Shown: one piece after another, positions 1 to 9,009 of the stretch
How the letters are laid out: each line of letters begins with the position of its first letter
Position numbering within the stretch: position 1 is the first letter of the stretch
Position numbers and translations under genes: made by a program
Assembly (NCBI RefSeq): GCF_017813235.1
Contig: NZ_JAGISH010000001.1
Span: forward strand, 770,326-834,325
Length of the DNA stretch: 64,000 nucleotides
Source: Sagittula salina
GTDB lineage: Bacteria > Pseudomonadota > Alphaproteobacteria > Rhodobacterales > Rhodobacteraceae
Reading direction: 5' to 3'
Notes under the pieces: model-generated
What the model saw: only the letters and a program-made list of their open reading frames with translations
The model's database searches: none
What the model was told of the DNA's origin: nothing

Positions 1-33
1 CTGGTCGAGGGGCTGACGCTTGCCGGAGACTGA
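1..33 (+). CDS. 3' end of an upstream gene, possibly TldD/PmbA-family metalloprotease (partial)
   Basis: The window opens inside a reading frame whose last ten codons read LVEGLTLAGD before a TGA at 31-33. PmbA/TldD-type metalloprotease homologues commonly finish with a VEGLTVAG-like tail, and in Rhodobacterales such a gene often precedes the inositol-monophosphatase gene seen next. The following gene starts inside it, which suggests translational coupling. Only ten residues are visible, so the identity is inference. Confidence 0.4.
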   Translation: MVEGLTLAGD

Positions 34-850
34 CCTCGCCCTTCTCACGCGGGCTGCGCATGAGGCGGGCACCGTGGCGCGTGGCTTTCTCGGGCAGGCG
101 CTGGACATCCGCTACAAGGACGGCGATGCCGGCCCGGTGACGAAGGCCGATCTCGCCGTCAACGCCCGGCTGGAGGAGATCCTGCGCGATGCCCGCCCCG
201 GCTATGGCTGGTTGTCGGAGGAATCGACCGATGACACCGCGCGCATGGCGGCAGAGACGGCGTTCATCGTCGACCCCATCGACGGCACCCGATCGTACAT
301 CGAGGGCGCAAACACATGGGCGCACGCACTGGCCGTGGCGCAGGCGGGCACAGTGACGGCGGCGGTGGTCTTCCTGCCGATGCTGGACCGCATGTATACC
401 GCAGCCCTTGGCCACGGCGCCCGGCTGAACGGGCTGCCCATCACGGTGACACGGCGCGCCCTGCCCGAACGGGCCGAGGTGCTGGCGACGCGGTCTTCGC
501 TGGAGCCGCACCACTGGCCCGGCGGCGTGCCGCGGGTCAGCCGCCACCACCGCCCCTCGCTGGCCTACCGGCAGGCGCTGGTGGCGGAGGGGCGCTTTGA
601 CGCCATGTTCACCTTCCGCCCGACGTGGGAATGGGACATCGCCGCGGGCTCCCTGATCCTGTCAGAAGCGGGCGCGCGGGTCAGCGATCGCCGCGGTGGG
701 CGGTTGCAGTTCAATGCGCCCCACCCGCAGGCCGACGGCATGGTGGCCGCCAATCCGGCGCTGCACGATGCCTTCCTGCAGCGGCTCCTGCCGGGCGATA
801 CGCCTACCGGATCCGGCGCGGAATCCAGCCGTGCATCAAGAGAGTCTTGA
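20..850 (+). CDS. Inositol monophosphatase family protein (CysQ-like 3'(2'),5'-bisphosphate nucleotidase)
   Basis: This 276-residue protein belongs to the Mg2+-dependent, Li+-sensitive phosphatase superfamily. The metal-binding motifs are clear: an E-E pair in WLSEES near residue 67, DPIDGTRSY near 90, and WEWDIAAG near 205. The family hydrolyses inositol phosphates or 3'-phosphoadenosine 5'-phosphate; the substrate cannot be read from sequence. The start is a TTG preceded by GAGGGG at a 7-base spacing and overlaps the upstream stop by 14 bases. The last 20 or so residues are polar and look unstructured. It probably forms one operon with the DUF4170, Kdo-transferase-like and lpxK genes, an order I recognise from Rhodobacterales. 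Confidence 0.85.
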   Translation: MPETDLALLTRAAHEAGTVARGFLGQALDIRYKDGDAGPVTKADLAVNARLEEILRDARPGYGWLSEESTDDTARMAAETAFIVDPIDGTRSYIEGANTWAHALAVAQAGTVTAAVVFLPMLDRMYTAALGHGARLNGLPITVTRRALPERAEVLATRSSLEPHHWPGGVPRVSRHHRPSLAYRQALVAEGRFDAMFTFRPTWEWDIAAGSLILSEAGARVSDRRGGRLQFNAPHPQADGMVAANPALHDAFLQRLLPGDTPTGSGAESSRASRES

Positions 851-982
851 CCTCCACCATGCCATTCTTCGCCCCATGCGGCGCGGCCGGGCGACTTGAC
901 CCCGCCCGCCCGCCCGTTACCTTCGCGCGCGGGACCGCCCCGGTCCGCGCCTGACAGATCCTCCAAGATGGGAGAGACCCTG

Positions 983-1222
983 ATGCAACGCCTTCACCTC
1001 GTCTTCGGCGGCGAACTCGTCGATCCGACGAAGACCGTCTTCCGCGATGTCGACGACATCCACGTGGTTGGCATCTTCCCGAACTACCAGGCTGCTTACG
1101 ACGCATGGAAGGCAGAGGCGCAGAAGACCGTGGACAATGCCCACATGCGCTACTTCATTGCCCACCTGCACCGCCTGCGCGAGGAAGCGACCGAAGCGTC
1201 CTCGACCGAGGAACTGGGTTAA
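983..1222 (+). CDS. DUF4170 domain-containing protein
   Basis: This small acidic protein of 79 residues starts MQRLHLVFGGELVDP and contains VGIFPNYQAAYDAWKAEAQ, which matches the alphaproteobacterial DUF4170 family. Its function is unknown. The ATG at 983 has GGGAGA 7 bases upstream; an ATG at 968 is possible but lacks such a site. It sits 6 bases before the Kdo-transferase-like gene. Its conserved position between a phosphatase and lipid A genes suggests a role linked to envelope biogenesis, but that is inference from context only. Confidence 0.85.
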   Translation: MQRLHLVFGGELVDPTKTVFRDVDDIHVVGIFPNYQAAYDAWKAEAQKTVDNAHMRYFIAHLHRLREEATEASSTEELG

Positions 1223-1228
1223 GCCGCC

Positions 1229-2434
1229 ATGTCGAGCCGCGCGCTGTCGCTGCAGGCCTATCTGGCCACCACGCGCGGCTCTGGCAGTTCCGACATGCCG
1301 GCGCTGCCGCCCCGCCCGCCCGGGCGGCTGGTCTGGGCCCATGCGACGGGGGCCGAGCGTGGCCGCGCGCTGGCCAGCCTGTGCGCGCGCCTCATGGCGC
1401 AACACCCCGACGCCTCGGTGATCCTGTCGGGGGACATGGTGGCGCACGACGACATGCCCCACGTCGCCGCCCCGCCCGAGCGGCTGGCAGATTGCGTGAC
1501 CTACATGCGGCACCTCGCGCCCGACGTGGTGCTTTGGGCCGGGGGCGCGCTGCGCCCGGCGCTGCTGTCGGCCGCGCGGCAGGAGGGCGCGCATCTTGTC
1601 GCGCTCGACCTCGAACCGGAGGGGATCGAGACCCCGGCCGCCGCGCGTTGGCTGCCCGATCCCGCGCCCGCCACGCTGGCCCTGTTCCACAGCCTCTATT
1701 CCACGGACGAACGTGCCGCCCGCCGCCTGCGCCGTCTGGGTATGGAGCCCGCCCGCGTGCACGCCGCCCAGCCGCTGCTGGACGCCGAAATGCCCCTGCC
1801 CTGCGACGAAACCCAGCACGAGGAAATCGCCGGGCTGATGGCCGGTCGCCCGGTCTGGCTGGCCGCCCGTTTGCGCGGCCTCGAGGCGCGCGACGTGCTT
1901 TCGGCCCACCGCCAGGCCGTGCGCCTCAACCACCGGCTTCTTCTGGTCATCGTTCCCGCCACCGAGGAGGACGCCGACCGCGCCGAGCGGGCCGCAGCCG
2001 CCAGCCAGCTGCGCGTCTGCAACTGGGACGCGGGCGAAACGCCTGACGAAAACACGCAGGTCCTGCTGACGGAGGGACCGGAGCAGCTGGGTCTGTGGTA
2101 CCGGCTCGCGCCGCTCGCTTTTCTTGGTGGCTCGCTGCTGACCGGCCATGGCGGCGAAGATCCCTTTGAGGCGGCAACCCTCGGCACGGCGATCCTGTAT
2201 GGCCCGAACGTGGGTCGGCACCTTGCCAGCTATACCCGGCTGGTGGGCGCGGGCGCCGCGCGCATCGTGCGGGATGCCGATTCGCTGGCTACGGCGGTGC
2301 TGCAGCTGATTGCCCCGGACGCGGCGGCGCAGATGGCCCATGCCGGGTGGGAGGTGATCTCTTCGGGTGCCGAACTGGTGGACGAGGTCATCGCCGAGGT
2401 CGCCGACATTCTCGACGCAAAGGCCACGGTTTGA
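1229..2434 (+). CDS. waaA: 3-deoxy-D-manno-octulosonic acid (Kdo) transferase-like glycosyltransferase
   Basis: WaaA/KdtA adds Kdo from CMP-Kdo to the lipid A precursor at the inner membrane. The 401-residue protein has the two-domain GT-B layout, with [10 protein letters not shown] near residue 35 where the N-terminal acceptor domain begins and [18 protein letters not shown] near 315, the donor-site glycine-rich and E-rich segment. Classical WaaA proteins start with a membrane anchor and an HAxxxGE motif. Here there is no evident anchor and the Glu lies one residue early (HATGAE), so activity may be altered or the alignment shifted. It overlaps lpxK by one base (TGATG), a strong sign of a shared lipid A role. 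Confidence 0.8.
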   Translation: MSSRALSLQAYLATTRGSGSSDMPALPPRPPGRLVWAHATGAERGRALASLCARLMAQHPDASVILSGDMVAHDDMPHVAAPPERLADCVTYMRHLAPDVVLWAGGALRPALLSAARQEGAHLVALDLEPEGIETPAAARWLPDPAPATLALFHSLYSTDERAARRLRRLGMEPARVHAAQPLLDAEMPLPCDETQHEEIAGLMAGRPVWLAARLRGLEARDVLSAHRQAVRLNHRLLLVIVPATEEDADRAERAAAASQLRVCNWDAGETPDENTQVLLTEGPEQLGLWYRLAPLAFLGGSLLTGHGGEDPFEAATLGTAILYGPNVGRHLASYTRLVGAGAARIVRDADSLATAVLQLIAPDAAAQMAHAGWEVISSGAELVDEVIAEVADILDAKATV

Positions 2435-3423
2435 TGCAGGCTCCCCGCTTCTGGGCGACACCGCCCGACGCCCCCGCATGGCAGGCCCGCCTGCTGGCGC
2501 CCCTTGCCGCGCTGACCGCGCACGCCACGGCGCGGCGCGTGGCGCAGTCGCCGGCGGTCCGCCCGGGCGTGCCCGTGATCTGCGTCGGCAATATCAACGC
2601 GGGCGGGACGGGCAAGACGCCAACCGCCATCGCGCTGGTCCAGCGCCTGCAGGCCCGCGGGTTGGCGGTGCATGTGGTTTCGCGCGGCTACGGCGGGTCG
2701 CTCGACGGGCCGGTGCAGGTCGATCCCCTGACCCACGACGCGGGTCAGACCGGCGACGAGCCACTGCTGCTTGCCGCCTTCACGCCCACATGGGTGGCAC
2801 GGGACCGCGCCGCCGGAGCGCATGCGGCGGAGGCTGCGGGCGCGCAGGTGATCGTGCTGGATGACGGCATGCAAAACCCTTCCGTGGCGAAGGACCTGAC
2901 CATCGTCTGCGTCGATGCCCACGTGGGTTTCGGCAACGGGCGCTGTCTGCCCGCCGGACCGTTGCGGGAACCCCTGTCAGAAGGCATGAAGCGCGCCGAC
3001 CTGTTGCTGACCATCGGCCCGCCCGCCGCGCAGGACCGGTTCGCCGAAGTATGGGGCGCGCAGGTCAGCCTCCCCCACCTGACCGCCTCGCTGGCCCCCT
3101 TGCAGACGGGAATGGACTGGGAGGGTCTGCCGGTGCTGGCCTTCGCCGGGATCGGCCACCCTGAGAAGTTCTTTGCCACCCTGAAGGCGCAAGGCGCCGA
3201 TCTGAAAGCCACTGTGGCGCTGGGGGATCATCAGCCCTTCACCACGGCGCTGCTGCAACGCATCGCGCAGGACGCAGCCCGCCACGGCGCGCAGATGGTC
3301 ACCACAGAGAAGGACGCCGTCCGACTGCCGCCCGCCCTGCGCGGCCAGGTGCTGACCCTGCCCGTGCGTCTGGAGTTCGACGACGCCGGGCCGCTGGATG
3401 CGGCGCTCGACCGGCTGCTCTGA
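2434..3423 (+). CDS. lpxK: Tetraacyldisaccharide 4'-kinase LpxK
   Basis: LpxK phosphorylates the 4' position of the lipid A disaccharide using ATP at the inner-membrane surface. The 329-residue protein carries the P-loop [12 protein letters not shown] near residue 53, the segment VVSRGYGG near 85 and [11 protein letters not shown] near 145, all diagnostic of the family. The ATG overlaps the last base of the upstream stop. An earlier in-frame GTG at 2347 would extend into the upstream gene and is not favoured. It is the last gene of the lipid A cluster and converges on the formylglutamate amidohydrolase gene with a 19-base gap and no visible terminator. Confidence 0.95.
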   Translation: MQAPRFWATPPDAPAWQARLLAPLAALTAHATARRVAQSPAVRPGVPVICVGNINAGGTGKTPTAIALVQRLQARGLAVHVVSRGYGGSLDGPVQVDPLTHDAGQTGDEPLLLAAFTPTWVARDRAAGAHAAEAAGAQVIVLDDGMQNPSVAKDLTIVCVDAHVGFGNGRCLPAGPLREPLSEGMKRADLLLTIGPPAAQDRFAEVWGAQVSLPHLTASLAPLQTGMDWEGLPVLAFAGIGHPEKFFATLKAQGADLKATVALGDHQPFTTALLQRIAQDAARHGAQMVTTEKDAVRLPPALRGQVLTLPVRLEFDDAGPLDAALDRLL

Positions 3424-3442
3424 AATCCGCCGAGGCCCGAGA

Positions 3443-4306
3443 TCACTCGGCCGCCAGTGGCACCTCTTCAACCGTGCCCAGCCGCGCCAGTTCGGCGACC
3501 ACACCGCGCAGCACGCCACGCACTGTCTCGAACTGGGCGTTTGGCTCGATTCGCCGCTCGTCCATATAAAGCGAGCGGTCGATTTCCACCTGCACTGCGT
3601 GCTGCCCCTTTGCGGGGCGGCCATAGGCCATCATGGTGTAGGCCCCGGCAAAAGGCGTGTTGCGAGCCACCACGAATCCCGCCGCGCGAAAGATCGCCTC
3701 CACTTCCGCCACCATCTCCGGTCCGCAGGAGGCACCGAATCGGTCGCCGATCACCACCTCCGGGCGCGGCCCGCCATTGCGCAGGGCACCATCCAGCGCC
3801 TCGCGGGGCATTGAATGGCAGTCGATCAGCACCGTCTCCCCGAATCGCGCGCGCGCCCCTTCGAGAAGCAAGGCGAGCTTTCGATGATAGGGATGCCAGA
3901 TTCGGGTGATACGGCGCTCTGCCTCTGCCATCGGCAACTTGCCGCGGTAAATCGCGCGTCCGCCGGCCACGACCCGCGGGACGACGCCAAGGCCGCTCGC
4001 CACGCGGGGATTGTGCCCGGCCCGGCGCACGCCGTCGATCAACGCCGGATCCAGTTCGTCGGCGGCACGGTTGAGGTCCACATAGGCGCGGGGCGCCCCG
4101 GCGCGCAGCAGCGGCGCCCCGAACTCCGGCGCGCAGTCAAAGAACCTGTCGACCCAGGCATCCTCCGATGATCGAATCGTCGTCTCGTCCAACATACTGG
4201 CGCCAATGAAGGAGGCCGGGTAATCACGGCCCGAGTGCGGCGAGGAAAACACCACCCGCGACGTCAGCGCGTCCGGCAGGTGAAGATGATATGCGCTACT
4301 GGTCAT
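3443..4306 (-). CDS. N-formylglutamate amidohydrolase family protein
   Basis: The 287-residue protein matches the N-formylglutamate amidohydrolase family: VVFSSPHSGRDYP near residue 16 (probable metal-site HSG), AYVDLNRAADELDP near 85 and VLIDCHSMP near 165. The family removes formate from N-formyl-L-glutamate in histidine breakdown, but no hut genes are nearby, so the physiological substrate is open. I chose the ATG at 4306 because AAGGA lies about 8 bases upstream; in-frame starts at 4330 and 4369 lack a better site. It is read alone on the minus strand. Confidence 0.88.
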   Translation of the reverse strand: MTSSAYHLHLPDALTSRVVFSSPHSGRDYPASFIGASMLDETTIRSSEDAWVDRFFDCAPEFGAPLLRAGAPRAYVDLNRAADELDPALIDGVRRAGHNPRVASGLGVVPRVVAGGRAIYRGKLPMAEAERRITRIWHPYHRKLALLLEGARARFGETVLIDCHSMPREALDGALRNGGPRPEVVIGDRFGASCGPEMVAEVEAIFRAAGFVVARNTPFAGAYTMMAYGRPAKGQHAVQVEIDRSLYMDERRIEPNAQFETVRGVLRGVVAELARLGTVEEVPLAAE

Positions 4307-4359
4307 GGGCCATCCTTTGCAGGAAATCATAGACCGATTTCTTTCTTCGCCAAAAGCCC

Positions 4360-4388
4360 TTGATCCCACCTGAGAACCTAATTATAGA
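4360..4388 (+). promoter_or_regulatory. Candidate sigma-70 promoter for tRNA-Val
   Basis: TTGATC at 4360-4365 and TATAGA at 4383-4388 are separated by 17 bases, each with four of six consensus matches. The block is AT-rich compared with its surroundings and lies about 75 bases before the tRNA. No experimental support. Confidence 0.35.
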
Positions 4389-4464
4389 CCCCTCCACCGG
4401 CGCAGCCATCCAGTGCAACGGACCTGATGAGGGGACGGGATACGGGACAACGCGCAGGCCATAG

Positions 4465-4539
4465 GGGCGGTTAGCTCAGCGGTAGAGCACTTCGTTGACA
4501 TCGAAGGGGTCACTGGTTCGATCCCAGTATCGCCCACCA
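4465..4539 (+). tRNA. tRNA-Val (anticodon GAC)
   Basis: A complete cloverleaf can be folded by eye. The acceptor arm GGGCGGT pairs with ATCGCCC with one G-T pair. The D arm contains TTAGCTCAGCGGTAGAGC, the anticodon stem CTTCG/CGAAG encloses loop TTGACAT with anticodon GAC, and the T arm CTGGTTCGATCCCAG is canonical. CCA is encoded at 4537-4539. It stands alone, 116 bases before rpmJ. Confidence 0.96.
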
Positions 4540-4655
4540 TGGAATTCTCACCCCTCGGGGCACGGGCGCATCCGGATACGGACCGCGCCCGCCGTTTTCC
4601 GGGGACAGGCTGCAACTCAGGCGCTCGCGCGCCGCGATAGACGAAGGACAGTTCG

Positions 4656-4781
4656 ATGAAAGTCGCAAACTCGCTCCGCTCGCTCAAGAACCGCCACCGC
4701 GACTGCCGCGTTGTGCGCCGGAAGGGCCGCGTTTACGTGATCAACAAGACCCAGCGTCGTTTCAAAGCCCGCCAGGGCTGA
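4656..4781 (+). CDS. rpmJ: 50S ribosomal protein L36 (bL36)
   Basis: This 41-residue basic protein begins [18 protein letters not shown] and ends RRFKARQG, the alphaproteobacterial bL36 form. L36 binds domain V/VI rRNA of the large subunit. Only one cysteine is present, so the zinc site found in C+ L36 proteins is missing; this is normal for this lineage. GAAGGA lies about 7 bases before the ATG. A strong intrinsic terminator follows at 4813. Confidence 0.96.
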   Translation: MKVANSLRSLKNRHRDCRVVRRKGRVYVINKTQRRFKARQG

Positions 4782-4812
4782 GACTGACCGGTCTGACCGT
4801 CACGAACAGCTG

Positions 4813-4845
4813 AAACCCCCGATGGCTTGGCCTCGGGGGTTTTTG
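4813..4845 (+). terminator. Rho-independent terminator of rpmJ
   Basis: AAACCCCCGA pairs with TCGGGGGTTT around a ten-base loop and runs into a T tract, a textbook intrinsic terminator 31 bases after the rpmJ stop. Confidence 0.88.
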
Positions 4846-4898
4846 CTTTTCTGCACGTCCGTTTCGCCCGTGATGGAGGCCCACCTCCCTCCTCCGAC

Positions 4899-6629
4899 TC
4901 ACCCGCCGCGCATCCGTTCGATGACTTCCAGCATCTGGCGCGCGCGTGTGGCGCGGGCGCCGTTCGGGTAGGCATTGAGGTAGCGCCGTACCGCCTGTTC
5001 CGAGCCAAGACGCTCCACCTCCGCCCACATCGCCTGATCCGACGGACCGGCGCGGCGCGGTGCCTCGGTCGCATCCGGCGTTGCGGCGGCCTCGGCTTCC
5101 TTCCGGGCCTGTGCGGCGGCCGCGGCTTGCTCGCGCTTGCGCTTTGCTTCGGCGGCGGCCGTCTGGGCGCGGCGCGCGCTCTCCTGCTTCTTTGCTTCCT
5201 TCGCCGCCGTAGCTTGCCGATCCAGCGCCGCGATCTGGTTCAGATCGAGGTAGCCGGTAGCCTCCCGGTTATCGGCCTTCTGCCAGGCGCGCACCGCGTC
5301 CCGCGTACCATCGCCAAATATTCCGTCCACGCCCCAATGATAATGCCCAAGGGTGTCCAGATCGCGCTGGATCTGGCGCCGTGCCTCGCGGTCCAGCCGC
5401 AGGAAATCTTCGGCCCGGCGCAGGTCGTAGAAGGGATCGGCCTTGATCGCCTTGATCCGCTGGTTGGCGGCATTGGCATAGACGCCGTCCGGCTGGGCCA
5501 CGAGGTAGGACTGGTAGCTTTCCTCCGAGTTCTGGATTCGGGCGGCGCGCCAGGCGGCCTCGTCAGCGGCGATCTCCACCTCGGACCGGGTGTCCACCTC
5601 GGGTACGGCCTCCGCCCTGGCGTCGGAGTCCGACTCCATCGCCGGCTTTGCCTCCGCCATGGCCTCCTCGCCGGCTTCAATCGCAGGCGCCGTCTCTTCC
5701 ATGGCCTCGCCTTCCGCAGTCTCCATCATGGGCTCAGGCTCCGCAGTGACCACCTCTTCGGGGGGGGACGGGGTCACCGGCGCGACCTCTTCGGCCACCT
5801 GCGGGGCGACCTCGGAGACCTGTGACGGCTCCGCCACGGCGGCGGATTCCGGCGCGGCCTCGGGCATCGGCTGGGGGGTTAGCTCCGCCTCGGCCATGGC
5901 TTCGGGTTCGGGCGCGGCCTCTTCGACGGTAGCCTTTTCCACAGCGCTGTCGGCGGCTGCACCCGGCACGTCAGAGGCGCGAACCACCACAAGTTCCGAA
6001 GCCGCGTAACCTTTCACCGTCAGACCGGCCGCCCGCGCGCTTTCCACCAACGGCTGGTCGACCCTGGTCAGCCCACCGGATGCAAAGCGTGAGACCGCTG
6101 TTTCCGGTCCATGCAGCACGGTCACACCCGACGGAATGTTAAGCTCCCCGAGCCCGGCCTCCAGGAAGTCGCCGTAATCCGCCGCCACGGCGCTTTCGCT
6201 CAGCACCAGAAAGGCGCGGCCGGGGTATTTCGCCAGCACGCTCAGCGGCGCGTCGATCGGAAACGCCTCCACCATCACGGCCTGATCCGCCAGCGCCGCA
6301 CCATCGGTGGCGGGCAGCAGATAGGCGCCGGTGGCCGAATGCAGGAAGGCCCCCGCCAGCAAAACCACCACCGGGCCGCCGTCGTCATCCAGCGTCCCGA
6401 CGAAATCGGCAAAGCCCTGCTTCATCTTGGTCCCGTTTGCGTCATTGGCCTCCGTCACGTCAAAGCCCTGCGCCCGCATGGCCCCGGCGGCCTCCGCCAC
6501 CTGTGTGGCGGCAAAGAGGGTCTGAACGCCGTTGTAGGTGCTGTTGCCGATCACCAGCGCGTCGCCGCCTGCTTGGGCCGCTGTCGTGGCCGAAACCAGC
6601 CCACCGATGGCAAGTGCAAGAATCCGCAT
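4899..6629 (-). CDS. Secreted pseudo-caspase with peptidoglycan-binding domain
   Basis: The 576-residue protein has a signal peptide ending TTAAQA. Next comes a p20-like caspase (peptidase C14) domain at about 22-185, starting ALVIGNSTYNG. The expected His motif (AGHG) reads AGAFLHS and the expected Cys motif (DxCR-like) reads LSESAVAAD, so the catalytic dyad appears lost. A Glu/Ala/Pro-rich linker (about 210-335) leads to a helical segment and a PG_binding_1 domain near 405-465 (DTLGHYHWGVDGIFG). A Lys/Ala-rich coiled coil and a C-terminal helical region with YLNAYPNGA, a motif also seen before the PG domain as YLVAQPDGV, complete it. It is probably periplasmic and scaffolds something at the cell wall rather than cutting proteins. 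It stands alone on the minus strand. Confidence 0.8.
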   Translation of the reverse strand: MRILALAIGGLVSATTAAQAGGDALVIGNSTYNGVQTLFAATQVAEAAGAMRAQGFDVTEANDANGTKMKQGFADFVGTLDDDGGPVVVLLAGAFLHSATGAYLLPATDGAALADQAVMVEAFPIDAPLSVLAKYPGRAFLVLSESAVAADYGDFLEAGLGELNIPSGVTVLHGPETAVSRFASGGLTRVDQPLVESARAAGLTVKGYAASELVVVRASDVPGAAADSAVEKATVEEAAPEPEAMAEAELTPQPMPEAAPESAAVAEPSQVSEVAPQVAEEVAPVTPSPPEEVVTAEPEPMMETAEGEAMEETAPAIEAGEEAMAEAKPAMESDSDARAEAVPEVDTRSEVEIAADEAAWRAARIQNSEESYQSYLVAQPDGVYANAANQRIKAIKADPFYDLRRAEDFLRLDREARRQIQRDLDTLGHYHWGVDGIFGDGTRDAVRAWQKADNREATGYLDLNQIAALDRQATAAKEAKKQESARRAQTAAAEAKRKREQAAAAAQARKEAEAAATPDATEAPRRAGPSDQAMWAEVERLGSEQAVRRYLNAYPNGARATRARQMLEVIERMRGG

Positions 6630-6789
6630 GACAAATCCTCCTTTTTCACGAGCCTACCCGGCGCGCCGCACATCACAAGACAGGATTGCGGGCGTTCGCA
6701 AAACTTCGCGCCCTGCGAGTCTGGACGCGGGGCGCGACGGCAGCGGGCGATGCAAAAAAGGCCCAGCAAATCAGAAGGATGCCGCAACG

Positions 6790-7962
6790 TCAGTCGTATT
6801 TTCGCCGATCCTCGATCACCAACCCGTCGCGCGGCAATTCGCCGGGGGCGACCATTTCCACGGCGCCCTTCAGCTTCAGCACCTCCGCGATGCTGCCTTC
6901 CACGCCCTCGATAGCCGCGGACTCGCTTTCGATTCGCACAGTCATGGTGTCCATCTCGCCCGAACGCCCCGCCACCACGCGCGCCCGCGCGATCTGCGGA
7001 TGGCGTGCCACCAGTTGTGCCACCTGCTCGGGACGCACGAACATGCCCTTGATCTTCGTGGTCTGGTCAGCGCGGCCCATCCAGCCCCTGATACGTGTGT
7101 TGGTGCGTCCACAGGGCGACGAACCTGGCAGCACCGCCGACAAATCCCCCGTGGCAAAACGGATCAGCGGGTAGTCGGGGTTCAGCGTGGTGACGACCAT
7201 CTCGCCCACCTCGCCCGGCGCCACCGGGTCGCCGGTGCCGGGCGTGACGATCTCGACGATCACGCCCTCGTCGAGGATCATCCCTTCCATCGCGGGGCTT
7301 TCGTAGGCCACATTGCCAAGGTCCGCCGTCGCATAGCACTGCAGGCAGGTGATGCTGCGGTCCCTGTACCACTGCCGAAGCGAGGGAAAGAGCGCTCCGC
7401 CACCCACCGCCGCACGCGTGATGCCCAGCTCCAGCCCCATCGCGTCGGCCTTTTCCAGGACCACCTTCAGGAAATCCGGCGTGCCCGCGTAGGCGGTGAC
7501 GCCCACGTCCTTCGCCGCGCGGGCCTGCAGTTCCGTCTGGCCGGTCCCTGCGGGCAGCACCATGGCCCCCACCGCCCGCGCGCCGTTCTCGAAAATCATC
7601 CCCGCCGGCGTCAGGTGGTAGCCAAAACAGTTCTGCACCACGTCGCCCTGCCCGATCCCGCAGGCATGCAGGAAGCGCCCCATCCGCCACCAGTCATGGC
7701 CGGCTCCGCCGGGCTCGTAGATCGGACCCGGCGACTGGAAGACATGCGCCACATTGCCGACCGGCAGCCCGCCAAAGGGCGGTTTCGCCGCTTGTCGCTC
7801 CGACAGGTCGGACTTGCGCAGCACCGGATAGCGCGCCAGCCCGGCCAGGTCCTCTACCGGGTCCATGGCATGACGGGCCAGTTGCGCGTTCAGCGTCTCA
7901 AGTTGCGCGGCTTCGCGGGCATCCTGCGACCGCGTCTCAAGGTCGTCGAAATAGGTGGTCAT
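6790..7962 (-). CDS. Phenylacetate-CoA ligase-like AMP-dependent acyl-CoA ligase
   Basis: The 390-residue protein follows the PaaK branch of the adenylate-forming enzymes, which activate aryl or short carboxylic acids to CoA thioesters. Supporting segments are FQSPGPIYEPGG near residue 75, TAYAGTPDF near 155, GGALFPSLR near 190, YATADLGNVAYES near 212 and the hinge-type RFATGDLS near 280. The usual Ser/Thr/Gly-rich P-loop (SSGTTGKP) is replaced by QSPGPIYEP, so nucleotide handling may differ. Its ATG overlaps the stop of the App1 gene by ATGA. It is the last gene of the ten-gene Liv-type transporter operon, which suggests that it activates the imported acid. Confidence 0.85.
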   Translation of the reverse strand: MTTYFDDLETRSQDAREAAQLETLNAQLARHAMDPVEDLAGLARYPVLRKSDLSERQAAKPPFGGLPVGNVAHVFQSPGPIYEPGGAGHDWWRMGRFLHACGIGQGDVVQNCFGYHLTPAGMIFENGARAVGAMVLPAGTGQTELQARAAKDVGVTAYAGTPDFLKVVLEKADAMGLELGITRAAVGGGALFPSLRQWYRDRSITCLQCYATADLGNVAYESPAMEGMILDEGVIVEIVTPGTGDPVAPGEVGEMVVTTLNPDYPLIRFATGDLSAVLPGSSPCGRTNTRIRGWMGRADQTTKIKGMFVRPEQVAQLVARHPQIARARVVAGRSGEMDTMTVRIESESAAIEGVEGSIAEVLKLKGAVEMVAPGELPRDGLVIEDRRKYD

Positions 7963-8987
7963 CCCCTGTCCCCTCTCTGAGGTGTCTGGTCTGGCGGTCC
8001 GGGCAGGACATTATCCCCCAACGCACCGAAATCCGCCACGACGGCACAGGGCACCCCGGCCGCCACAATCTCGTCCACGGCCGCGCGGGCCTCCTGCGGC
8101 ACCTGCCCCGAAGCCTCGCGCAGGATCACGCCACCAATGCGCCCCGGGTGCCGCGCCACAGCATCGCGGTAGACAAACGCATCCTTCTGCCCGGTATCCC
8201 CCATCAGCCAGAAGCGCAGGTCCGGCACCGCCGCCAGCACCCGGTCGATGGCCTCCCCCTTGTGATCGCCGTGGCCCTTGCCGATCAGCCCGTGCTCCGA
8301 CACGCCGAGATCGCGCAGGAACATCGGTCCCGGCACCAGCCCCGCCCGGTCGAAAATCCCCTCGAGGAACCCAAAGAGGTTCCACGGCGATGAGCTGACA
8401 TAGAACACCGGGTTGCGCCCGCCCTCGCTGAGCCCACGCATGAGTGTGACCGCGTCCGGGTAGACCTCCCGCGTTAGCGCGTTGCCGGTGAAAGTCGTCC
8501 ACAGGTTGCGCGCCAGCGAATAGGCCCCGGTGTGCAGCACTGTGTCATCAATGTCGGAAATCACGCCGAAGCGCGCCTCCGCCTGCGGCACGAGGACCGG
8601 CATGGACACGGGCGTATGGTCGCAATCGGGCAGTTCCGCCTCCACGTGGACCCAGCCCGCGTGCTCCGGCGCGCGCGGCACCCGCAGCGTGACATAGCCC
8701 TCCGCGTCGCTCACCGCCTCGACGCCCTCCGCGCGCACCCTGACCCCCAGCACTTCGGACGTCAGGAACAGCGACACCATCTGTCGGAAGTTCGCCCATT
8801 TCGACTGATCGTCTTCGGGCGCGCTCCGACGGACCGCGCTCAGCACCCTGCCCTGCACCACCAGCCCGCCCGGCTCGGCGTAGCCCCGGTATGCTTTCAG
8901 CATCGGCGGGTCGTCGCTGCGGATTGCCCGCTCGATCAGCCCTTCGATACCCCGCGCTGCCCGGTTCACGCCTGCTGCCAGTCTCAT
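7959..8987 (-). CDS. App1-family phosphatase (DUF2183)
   Basis: The 342-residue protein carries the haloacid-dehalogenase-type motif ISDIDDTVLHTG near residue 160, then VFYVSSSPWNLF near 205 and LMGDTGQKDAFVYRD near 270. These are hallmarks of the App1 family, named for the yeast phosphatidate phosphatase App1. An N-terminal beta-rich region (about 40-140) precedes the catalytic part. No signal peptide is evident, so it is probably cytosolic. I chose the ATG at 8987 because AGGGCAGGAA precedes it. It lies 22 bases after the transporter ATPase gene and overlaps the CoA-ligase gene, so a lipid-linked role in that operon is plausible but unproven. Confidence 0.85.
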   Translation of the reverse strand: MRLAAGVNRAARGIEGLIERAIRSDDPPMLKAYRGYAEPGGLVVQGRVLSAVRRSAPEDDQSKWANFRQMVSLFLTSEVLGVRVRAEGVEAVSDAEGYVTLRVPRAPEHAGWVHVEAELPDCDHTPVSMPVLVPQAEARFGVISDIDDTVLHTGAYSLARNLWTTFTGNALTREVYPDAVTLMRGLSEGGRNPVFYVSSSPWNLFGFLEGIFDRAGLVPGPMFLRDLGVSEHGLIGKGHGDHKGEAIDRVLAAVPDLRFWLMGDTGQKDAFVYRDAVARHPGRIGGVILREASGQVPQEARAAVDEIVAAGVPCAVVADFGALGDNVLPGPPDQTPQRGDRG

Positions 8988-9009
8988 TTCCTGCCCTTTC
9001 GCTATTGCT

